Shown here in pieces: positions 57,697 through 64,000 of a stretch of DNA of 64,000 bases. The notes under the pieces are model-generated. The model saw only the letters and a program-made list of their open reading frames with translations. It had not been told where the DNA came from and searched no databases. Source of the stretch: Bradyrhizobium sp. B097 (lineage in GTDB: Bacteria; Pseudomonadota; Alphaproteobacteria; Rhizobiales; Xanthobacteraceae); the NCBI RefSeq assembly GCF_038957035.1, contig NZ_CP152412.1, positions 4,212,501-4,276,500 of the forward strand, read 5' to 3'. Both the position numbers and the translations under genes were made by a program. How positions within the stretch are numbered: the stretch's first letter is position 1; each line of letters opens with the position of its first letter.

Positions 57697-58896
57697 CTAC
57701 GCTGCCGCGCGCGGATTGTAGGCGTACATGAAGTCCATACCCTTGGACGATACCGGCAGCAGCAGCTTCAGCAGGTGATCGCGCAGCCAGGCGCCGGTCG
57801 GGCCGAACTCGCGCTTGCTGTTGCCGTTGCGCCGGGCGATCGCCACGATCTTCTCGGCGCGCGGCCGCCGCTCGTGCTCGAACGCCTGGAACGTCATGCC
57901 GAGCTCTTGGCCCTCGCGCATCAGGATGCCGAGCCGCAGCGCATCCTCCAGCGCGAGCGATGCGCCCTGGCCGGCATGCGGGCTGGTGGCGTGCGCGGCG
58001 TCGCCGATCAGGAGCGTGCGCTTGCGCGACCAGGTCGGCAGCGTCGCGACGTCGAGCGTGTCGGTCACCACGATATTCTCGGCGGCCTCGATGATCTCGG
58101 GGATCGGCGCATGCCAGCCAGCGTGGAAGTCGCGCAGATGCTGCCTGATCGCGTCCTGGCTCTGCAGCCGGTAGGCCGCCGCGGTCATGCCGTGCGACGG
58201 CTGCGTGCTCCACCACATCCCACCCGTGTCCGGATCGGGGCTGCACAGGCCGTAGCCGAAGAAGCCGCTTTGCCCGAACGTCGTCTCAACCTTCTGACCG
58301 ATCGACAGGCGCTCGAACATGGCCCGCGGCACGAAGCCGCCGAAACCGATCAGCCCGGTGTCGAACGGCGTCGGGCCATCCGGGATCACGTGCCGCCGCA
58401 CTGCCGAATGCACGCCGTCGGCGCCGATCACGAAATCGCCCTCGGCGGTGGTGCCGTCGTTGAAATAGGCGATGACCGGCTGGTCGCCGCGATCCTCGAT
58501 CTTCACCAGCTTCTTCTCGAAGAACACCGAGACGTTGGAGGCCCAGGCCTTGTCGATCAGCGTCTCGTTCAGGGTCGCACGGCACATGTTGACCGCGGGC
58601 TGGCCGAAACGCTGCTGCATGTTCTGGTTGAGCGAGCCGAGCTTCTTGCCGGCCTGCGAATAGAAATCGAAGGACTCCGCGACCGAGCCGCTGCGGATCA
58701 GCTCGTCGGCGAGGCCGAGCTCCGCCAGCACATGCATGCCGTTCGGTGCGATCTGCAAGCCCCCGCCGATCCCGGTGGAGTAGGGCCATGCTTCATAGAG
58801 TTCGGCCTCGATGCCGGCGCGGGTCAGGAACATCGCGGTCACCGGACCTGCGATGCCGGCGCCGATGATCAGAGCTTTACGGGGACGTGAGGTCAT
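57697..58896 (-). CDS. FAD-dependent monooxygenase
   Basis: A 399-residue aromatic-hydroxylase-type flavoprotein. GAGIAGPVTAMFLTRAGIEA is the FAD GxGxxG fold, DFVIGADGVHSAVRR the DG motif and RTLLIGDAAHATSPHAGQG the GD motif. Probable hydroxylation of an aromatic acid, unproven. ATG 58896 follows GGAGCAAGGC; ATG 58908 is in frame too. It is divergent from a MarR gene across a palindrome, the likely regulatory pair. Confidence 0.9.
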   Translation of the reverse strand: MTSRPRKALIIGAGIAGPVTAMFLTRAGIEAELYEAWPYSTGIGGGLQIAPNGMHVLAELGLADELIRSGSVAESFDFYSQAGKKLGSLNQNMQQRFGQPAVNMCRATLNETLIDKAWASNVSVFFEKKLVKIEDRGDQPVIAYFNDGTTAEGDFVIGADGVHSAVRRHVIPDGPTPFDTGLIGFGGFVPRAMFERLSIGQKVETTFGQSGFFGYGLCSPDPDTGGMWWSTQPSHGMTAAAYRLQSQDAIRQHLRDFHAGWHAPIPEIIEAAENIVVTDTLDVATLPTWSRKRTLLIGDAAHATSPHAGQGASLALEDALRLGILMREGQELGMTFQAFEHERRPRAEKIVAIARRNGNSKREFGPTGAWLRDHLLKLLLPVSSKGMDFMYAYNPRAAA

Positions 58897-58943
58897 GCCT
58901 TGCTCCATGCATCCGTGTGGGGTACGAAAGGTCAGTTGCTAAT

Positions 58944-58978
58944 TATCTTAGAAGGTAAGATATTTGGCGAGTAAGATA
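58944..58978. promoter_or_regulatory. MarR-type operator between monooxygenase and marR
   Basis: TATCTTA (58944-58950) and TAAGATA (58956-58962) form a perfect inverted repeat with spacer GAAGG. A third TAAGATA (58972-58978) overlaps the marR start. Likely autoregulation and control of the divergent monooxygenase. Confidence 0.6.
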
Positions 58979-59514
58979 TGGGAGCAGCTTTGTCAAGTGC
59001 GAAGTCGCGCGCAGCGCTGATGCAGGAACTCGAGGAGGCGATGCGCCGGTCATCCGCGCAGGGCGTGATGTACGGGCAAGCCGTTGCAAACATAGCCGGA
59101 ATTTCCAATTCCGACATGGAATGCATGGACATCCTCCACCTTGAAGGGCGCGTGACCGCGGGTCGTCTCGCGGAAGTCACCGGGTTGACCACCGGCGCGA
59201 TCACGGGCGTGGTCGATCGGCTGGAGAAGGCGGGTTACGTGCGCCGCGAGCGGGACGAGAGCGACCGCCGCAAGGTCTTCATCTCGGTCGTTGAGGAGAA
59301 GGCGGCGGAGATCGGCAAGTTCTACGTGCCGATGCAGGAGGCGATGCTCAAGCTCTGGAGCCGCTACACCGACGACGAACTGCGCCTGCTGCTGCGCTTC
59401 GCCAATGACGGCTACAAGGGCGTGCTGGAAGCGACCGGCGCATTGAAGGCGGTGATCGACATGCCGCCGGAGCAGCGCGCCGAGCTCAAGCTGCCGCCGA
59501 AATCTCGTCGCTGA
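58978..59514 (+). CDS. MarR-family repressor of the divergent monooxygenase
   Basis: A 178-residue MarR protein. MECMDILHLEGRVTAGRLAE, TGLTTGAITGVVDRLEKAGY and VRRERDESDRRKVFIS form the winged helix. The three TAAGATA elements at its start and in the divergent promoter make it the likely local repressor. Its end overlaps the convergent O-antigen ligase gene by 29 bases. Confidence 0.88.
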   Translation: MGAALSSAKSRAALMQELEEAMRRSSAQGVMYGQAVANIAGISNSDMECMDILHLEGRVTAGRLAEVTGLTTGAITGVVDRLEKAGYVRRERDESDRRKVFISVVEEKAAEIGKFYVPMQEAMLKLWSRYTDDELRLLLRFANDGYKGVLEATGALKAVIDMPPEQRAELKLPPKSRR

Positions 59515-60754
59515 CCTCGGCCGGTGTCGCGCGGGTGCGCTCGGTCGCCGCGTACATGCCCCACATCGTGCCGAGCATCAGCCAGAAGTGCCGCCAATGG
59601 TCGGTGTCGATGATGAAGCTCTCGCCGGCGATGCCGAGGAATGCCGAGAAGATCGCCAGATAGTCGCGTTGCCACGGCACCCGCTTGTAGACGTAGCGGA
59701 AGCCGACGATCGCGCTGACGAACACCAGCGCCGGATAACAGATGCCCGAGATCCAGCCGCCCGACATGAAGGCGTTGAGGAACGAGTTGTGGGTGTCCTC
59801 GGGGAAGTAGGTGTGGAATTGCAGCGGCCCGATGCCGAACGGCAATTCGAGTGCCATCTGGGCGCCGAGGATGTGGCGGCCGAACCGGCCGAAGCGGCCT
59901 TCGTCATAGCTTTGGTCGAAGCTCGCGCGCTGCTTGAACATGTCGGCGACCGAGCCGATCGACAGCAGCACCGCGATCAGCGCAACGGCGAGGATCGCGG
60001 CGATCAGGGTCATCACGATGATGCGCGAACGCTGCGCCTGCGAACGGCTGGTGAACACCATCAGCGCCAGCATGAAGGCCGCGGTGACGATCAGGCCGCC
60101 CCAGGCGGCGCGGGAGAACGACAGCAGGATCGCAAGCGAGATGATGCCGAAGGCGATGGCGTTGCGGAACGCCTTGCCGAAGCGGTCGGTGACCACGCTT
60201 TGCAACGTGAACAGCGCCGGCAGGATCAGGAACGCGCCGAGCACGTTCGGATCCTTGAAGGTGCCGCGGGCGCGGTCATACAGCGTCAGCAGATCGTAGC
60301 CGCCGGGCACCAGATGGAAGTAGCCGGCGATGCCCGCAAGCGAGGCGATCATCGCGCCGACGATCAGGCCGCGGCGCAGCATGTCGAGCCGCGCTTCGGT
60401 ATCCTCCGACATCACCATCGCGAAGAAGATGACCGTGACGGCCATGTACCAGGAGGTGAGGACCCAATTCACCACCTCCGGCTTGTCGAGGAACGGCACC
60501 GCGCCGATGCTGTAGCCGACATTGAGCACGATCAGCGCGAACAACAGCGGCATGAACACAAGCTGCATGCGCAGGCCCGTGCCAAAGAACAGCACGCAGG
60601 CGGTCAGCGTGACGAGTTCATACGGGCTCGGCTCGATGAACACGATGGCGATCGAGGCCCCGGCGAGCCACACCAGCGCCCGCTGCAGCGCCAGCACGCC
60701 TGGCGGTGCTGCTGCCGGCGAATGGGACGTCCCGGCTGTCGCCGCATAGGCCAT
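59486..60754 (-). CDS. O-antigen ligase/polymerase family protein (Wzy_C type)
   Basis: A 422-residue inner-membrane protein with about 11-12 helices. The large periplasmic loop includes GRFGRHILGAQMALELPFGI and FPEDTHNSFLNAFMSGGW, the His-containing signature of WaaL/Wzy/ExoQ. Likely polymerises or ligates polysaccharide repeats, in line with the other genes in this block. ATG 60754 is chosen; TTG 60769 is in frame. The gene's last 29 bases overlap marR. Confidence 0.88.
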   Translation of the reverse strand: MAYAATAGTSHSPAAAPPGVLALQRALVWLAGASIAIVFIEPSPYELVTLTACVLFFGTGLRMQLVFMPLLFALIVLNVGYSIGAVPFLDKPEVVNWVLTSWYMAVTVIFFAMVMSEDTEARLDMLRRGLIVGAMIASLAGIAGYFHLVPGGYDLLTLYDRARGTFKDPNVLGAFLILPALFTLQSVVTDRFGKAFRNAIAFGIISLAILLSFSRAAWGGLIVTAAFMLALMVFTSRSQAQRSRIIVMTLIAAILAVALIAVLLSIGSVADMFKQRASFDQSYDEGRFGRFGRHILGAQMALELPFGIGPLQFHTYFPEDTHNSFLNAFMSGGWISGICYPALVFVSAIVGFRYVYKRVPWQRDYLAIFSAFLGIAGESFIIDTDHWRHFWLMLGTMWGMYAATERTRATPAEVSDEISAAA

Positions 60755-60828
60755 CGGATACTCACGCAACTCGATACAACAACATTCAGTACGCTACTTC
60801 GACATCACACGATCCAAAGCGACGACTT

Positions 60829-60914
60829 GTCCGCCGAAGCCTTGGCGAAGGCGGAAGCAATCCACCTATCTCCGAGCTGCGATATGGATTGCTTCGCTTC
60901 GCTCGCAATGACAG
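60829..60914. repeat. Dispersed palindromic repeat, family A variant (copy 3)
   Basis: Left side CCGAAGCCTTGGCGAAGGC, GGAAGCAATCCACC, right side GGATTGCTTCGCTTCGCTCG and CAATGACAG. The right arm matches copies 1 and 2; the left arm is a variant. Confidence 0.75.
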
Positions 60915-60929
60915 TGGCTAGTTCAATTC

Positions 60930-62471
60930 TCAGTACGCGTTCTCGCTCTTGGTCAGCAGCGAGAACGGGGTCTTGAGCAGGATGTAGAGGTCGAACAGCA
61001 CCGACCAGTTCTCGATGTAGTAGAGGTCGTATTCGACGCGCTTCTGGATCTTCTCGTCGGTGTCGACTTCGCCGCGCCAGCCGTTGATCTGCGCCCAGCC
61101 GGTGATGCCGGGCTTGACGCGGTGGCGGGCGAAGTAGCCGTCGACGGCCTCGTCGAACAGGCGGTTTTCCAGCTTGCTCTGCACGGCGTGCGGACGCGGG
61201 CCGACCAGCGAGAGATTGCCCTTCAGCACCACATTGAACAGCTGCGGCAATTCGTCGAGCGAGGACTTGCGGATGAAGCGGCCGACGCGGGTGACGCGCG
61301 GATCGTTCTTGGTCACCACCTTGGAGGCGGTCGGATCGGCCTGGTGATGGTAGAGCGAGCGGAACTTGTAGACGTCGATCCGCTCATTGTTGAAGCCGAA
61401 GCGCTTCTGGCGGAACAGCACCGGGCCGGGGCTGTCGAGCTTCACCGCAAGCGCCACCAGTCCCAGCACCGGCAGCGCCGCAAGCAGGGCCAGGCCGCCG
61501 ACCACGCGGTCGAACAGCCATTTCAGCACCAGATCCCAGTCGGTGATCGGCGCCTCGAACACGTCGAGCGTCGGCACCTTGCCGACATATGAATAGGAGC
61601 GGGGGCGGAAGCGCAGCTTGTTGGTATGGGCCGACAGGCGGATGTCGACCGGCAGCACCCAGAGCTTCTTCAGCATCTCCAGGATGCGGGTCTCCGCCGA
61701 GATCGGCAGCGCGAACAGCACAAGGTCGACGCGGGTGCGGCGCGCGAACTCGACAATGTCGTCGACCTTGCCGAGCTTCGGTGAGCCGGCACAGGTGTCC
61801 ATCGCGCGGGCGTCATTGCGGTCGTCGAACACGCCGAGCACGTGGATATCCGTGTCGTCGTCGGCGTTCAGCGCCTCGATCAGCTTCTCGCCGTTCTGGT
61901 CGGCGCCGACGATGATGGTGCGGCGGTCGAGCCGGCCGTCATGCGCCCAGGCGCGCACCATCGAGCGCAGCGCCAGCCGTTCGGCGATCAGCACCGCAAG
62001 GCCGGCACAGAAGAACGACGACAACCAGACCCGCGACACCTCGCCGCCGAGCTTGGCCAGGAAGGAGACGCCGATGAACAGCAGGAACACGACGGCCCAT
62101 GACGAGATCATCCGCGTCATCTGGCGGAGCTGGCCGCGGAAGATCTGCACCTGGTAGATGTCGGCGGCCTGGAAGCAGACCACCGCCGCAGCCGACATGC
62201 CGAGGATCGAACCGATGTATCCCCAGTGGATGCCGCCGGCGAGCGGCCTGACATAGGCGAGATAGAGCCCGACACCGACCAGGCTCAGCAGCACGAAATC
62301 GGCGAGGCGAACCACGCCGGCGATTACGACCGGTGAGTAGGCGCTGCGAACTTTCTGATTGGTCACGGCGAGCGCGGCCGGCGACAGGCGGCGGCGGCGT
62401 TCGACCTGCGGCCGAGCGGCCGTCGCAGACGCAGCGGCATCCAGCATCGAGCGTGCGTTAAACGGTTCCAC
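60930..62471 (-). CDS. Undecaprenyl-phosphate glucose phosphotransferase (priming glycosylphosphotransferase)
   Basis: About 513 residues. Four N-terminal membrane helices and a CoA-binding-like middle domain ([17 protein letters not shown]) lead to a fifth helix. The cytoplasmic catalytic Bac_transf domain has [20 protein letters not shown], then [20 protein letters not shown] and GPRPHA. It transfers sugar-1-phosphate to undecaprenyl phosphate to start exopolysaccharide synthesis. GTG 62471 is my choice; ATG 62447 and 62507 are possible. Confidence 0.9.
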   Translation of the reverse strand: MEPFNARSMLDAAASATAARPQVERRRRLSPAALAVTNQKVRSAYSPVVIAGVVRLADFVLLSLVGVGLYLAYVRPLAGGIHWGYIGSILGMSAAAVVCFQAADIYQVQIFRGQLRQMTRMISSWAVVFLLFIGVSFLAKLGGEVSRVWLSSFFCAGLAVLIAERLALRSMVRAWAHDGRLDRRTIIVGADQNGEKLIEALNADDDTDIHVLGVFDDRNDARAMDTCAGSPKLGKVDDIVEFARRTRVDLVLFALPISAETRILEMLKKLWVLPVDIRLSAHTNKLRFRPRSYSYVGKVPTLDVFEAPITDWDLVLKWLFDRVVGGLALLAALPVLGLVALAVKLDSPGPVLFRQKRFGFNNERIDVYKFRSLYHHQADPTASKVVTKNDPRVTRVGRFIRKSSLDELPQLFNVVLKGNLSLVGPRPHAVQSKLENRLFDEAVDGYFARHRVKPGITGWAQINGWRGEVDTDEKIQKRVEYDLYYIENWSVLFDLYILLKTPFSLLTKSENAY

Positions 62472-62586
62472 GAGTCCACGTCCATTCCCGCGCGAGCAGA
62501 TGGGCATCCGCGCGCAACAGCGAAATTCCCCCGGACGTGACTTAAGGGGACAAATCGGAAGAAACGGTTACGTGTGCAAGGAATGG

Positions 62587-63726
62587 TTAATGTTTAGCAA
62601 ATGCGTCGCGATAGCCGGCCAGCACGCCCTCGACCATCGCACCCTGCGAGAAATGTTCGGAAATCCGTTCGCGCAGTTGCTCGGCGCGCGCCGCGGTCGC
62701 GGCGGGATTGTCGAGTGCGGCCTTGATGGCGTCGGCCATCGCGCCGGCGTTGCTGGGCGCGAACAGCGCGTCGGTGTGGGTGTCGAAGATCTCGGGGATC
62801 CCGCCGACATTGGCGGCGATCATCGGAATTCCCGCCGCGCCGGCCTCGATCACCACATAAGGCATCGAATCGCCCCGTGAGGGAACCACGAGAACGCTGC
62901 CCTTCGAGAAGCCGTAGCGCGCCTTGACGTGGCCGATGAAGCGAACGGCATCGCCGAGCGACAGCCGCTTCACCTGCTCCTTGAGCCGTTCGAACTCCTC
63001 GCCGTCGCCGCCGAGCGTCAGCGTCACCGGCTTGCCGTCGGCGCGCAGCTTGGCGACCGCGTCGATCAGGAGATCGGCGCCCTTGATGCGCCGGAATTCG
63101 CCGACATAGGCCACGTCGGAGGCGTCATCGGCCTTGGCGACCGGTTCGAATTCTTCCGACGTCACGCCGTTGAAGACGCAGCGGACGAGGCCTGAGGGCT
63201 TGCCCACGGTGCGCTGATAGGTGTCGCGGGCAAACGCGCTCTCGAACAGGAACAGGTCGGTGCTGTTCATCAGCGTACGCTCGAGCTGGCTGTAGAAGCG
63301 GCCCTTCCAGGTGTCGAGCGGATAGTGCAGCGAGCCGCCGTGCGGCGTGTAGACCCGGATCACCTTGTTCGACCGCCGCCGCAGCCGGACATAGGCGCCG
63401 GCCTTGGCGCCGTGGCCGTGCACGACATCGGGTTTCAGCTTGCGGATCAGGCCGGCGATATGCGCCCAGACCATGAAGTCGGCGAAGCGCGGCTCGCGGC
63501 GTATCGCCACCCGGTGGACCCCGAGCTTGAGGCGCGGCTCGATCTCGGCGAGGACGGCGTCAGCCCGCGTGCCGCCGGTCAGGCTGTCGGCGACGATGCC
63601 GACATGGTGACCGCGTTCGATCTGGCCGTTGGCGACATCGAGGATGTGACGGATGATGCCGCCAACCGGGGCGCGGACGACATGCAGGATGCGGAGCGGC
63701 CGTTCCTGATTTTGATCCTGTGCCAT
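62587..63726 (-). CDS. Glycosyltransferase family 4 protein
   Basis: A 379-residue GT-B enzyme. RILHVVRAPVGGIIRHILDV and DVVHGHGAKAGAYVRL form the acceptor side; the donor site includes LTLGGDGEEFERLKEQV and VVPSRGDSMPYVVIEAGAAG, an EX7E-like motif. It adds a sugar to the lipid-linked repeat. It begins 3 bases after the export gene's stop, so they are in one operon. Confidence 0.9.
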   Translation of the reverse strand: MAQDQNQERPLRILHVVRAPVGGIIRHILDVANGQIERGHHVGIVADSLTGGTRADAVLAEIEPRLKLGVHRVAIRREPRFADFMVWAHIAGLIRKLKPDVVHGHGAKAGAYVRLRRRSNKVIRVYTPHGGSLHYPLDTWKGRFYSQLERTLMNSTDLFLFESAFARDTYQRTVGKPSGLVRCVFNGVTSEEFEPVAKADDASDVAYVGEFRRIKGADLLIDAVAKLRADGKPVTLTLGGDGEEFERLKEQVKRLSLGDAVRFIGHVKARYGFSKGSVLVVPSRGDSMPYVVIEAGAAGIPMIAANVGGIPEIFDTHTDALFAPSNAGAMADAIKAALDNPAATAARAEQLRERISEHFSQGAMVEGVLAGYRDAFAKH

Positions 63727-63729
63727 CGA

Positions 63730-64000
63730 TCAGAACCAGCGTTCGCCGACGAAGACGGTCTCGCCGGGCCCGATCGGCGTGCCCAAGGGAACGACAAAGC
63801 GGCCGGCGCCCGATGCATCGGTATGGGTGAGGGTGACCTCGTCGCGCCGGGCGCGCGGCGAGAAGCCGCCGGCGATCGCCACCGCGCTCTCGACCGTCAT
63901 GTTGGGCACGTAGGGATATTGGCCGGGGGCTTGGACTTCGCCGAGGATGAAGAACGGCCGGTAGGATTCGATCTCGACCGCCACCGATGGCTCGCGGATG
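63730..64000 (-). CDS. Polysaccharide export protein (Wza-like, SLBB), C-terminal part
   Basis: The frame runs off the right edge. The visible 90 residues include VEIESYRPFFILGEVQAPGQ and YPYVPNMTVESAVAIAGGF, an SLBB domain typical of Wza/GumB outer-membrane polysaccharide export proteins. The N-terminal lipoprotein signal and PES domain must lie outside the window. Confidence 0.85.
   Translation of the reverse strand, partial: IREPSVAVEIESYRPFFILGEVQAPGQYPYVPNMTVESAVAIAGGFSPRARRDEVTLTHTDASGAGRFVVPLGTPIGPGETVFVGERWF

Overview
The window is 64 kb of GC-rich alphaproteobacterial chromosome. Gene content points to Bradyrhizobium or a close relative (order Hyphomicrobiales). The main pointers are a Mg-type HemB with Asp in place of the zinc cysteines, LdtR next to a DUF6163 protein, GcrA, a K+-independent H+-pyrophosphatase, an alphaproteobacterial porin, the block yceD-plsX-fabH-ihfA-merR, and several families of palindromic intergenic repeats that I associate with bradyrhizobia. 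The genus is an inference; no rRNA is present.

Layout. 0-8 kb: the end of recO, parC, a His-rich CDF metal exporter, a secreted metallo-beta-lactamase-fold hydrolase, a class III nucleotide cyclase and an MFS exporter. 8-11.7 kb (minus strand): an envelope-stress operon encoding a PspA-like protein, a YqiJ-like OB-fold membrane protein and a YqiK-type flotillin. Its first ORF carries an unexpected N-terminal domain resembling the non-catalytic lobe of TnpB. Divergent from it is mntH, with a Mur/Fur-type operator candidate. 13.2-14.0 kb: an IS5-family element sitting exactly on the bpt stop codon. 14-19.8 kb: bpt, an RDD membrane protein, a DUF6151 protein, hemB, a DUF6163 protein, ldtR and two small conserved ORFs. 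19.8-21.8 kb: a repeat and remnant zone with nested dispersed repeats, an IS110 left-end fragment, a decayed IS1595 transposase and two small genes. 21.8-25.2 kb: tctC-tctB-tctA, a tripartite tricarboxylate transporter, and a small secreted protein. 25.4-27.7 kb: a TonB-dependent siderophore receptor. 28.2-30.4 kb: an AT-richer island with one AAA ATPase-TOPRIM (OLD/PARIS-like) gene, the best defence candidate. 30.7-36.7 kb: core metabolism (glyA, nrdR, ribD, ribE, ribH, nusB, thiL). 36.9-39.0 kb: hppA. 39.1-45.8 kb: an orphan Bug-type binding protein, a BamE/OmlA lipoprotein, a cytochrome bc1 chaperone, yceD, plsX, fabH, ihfA and a MerR regulator, then tRNA-Pro(GGG). 46-51.5 kb: a MarR regulator, a major porin with strong terminator, a possible sRNA, an SDR oxidoreductase, gcrA and a small ORF. 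51.7-58.9 kb: an acyl-CoA synthetase, acetamidase/formamidase, YdcF, a DUF169 protein, a saccharopine-dehydrogenase-like protein, and an FAD monooxygenase divergent from its likely MarR repressor. 59.5-64 kb: exopolysaccharide genes (O-antigen ligase/polymerase, priming glycosylphosphotransferase, GT4, export protein running off the edge).

How the parts fit together. nrdR-ribD-ribE and ribH-nusB-thiL form tightly packed housekeeping units in which stop and start codons overlap. yceD-plsX-fabH feeds phospholipid and fatty-acid synthesis. The rightmost block builds and exports a polysaccharide through undecaprenyl-phosphate. The accessory parts are the IS5 element, the 20-21.3 kb remnant zone and the 28-30 kb island. 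Most long antisense ORFs in this GC-rich DNA are shadows and are omitted.
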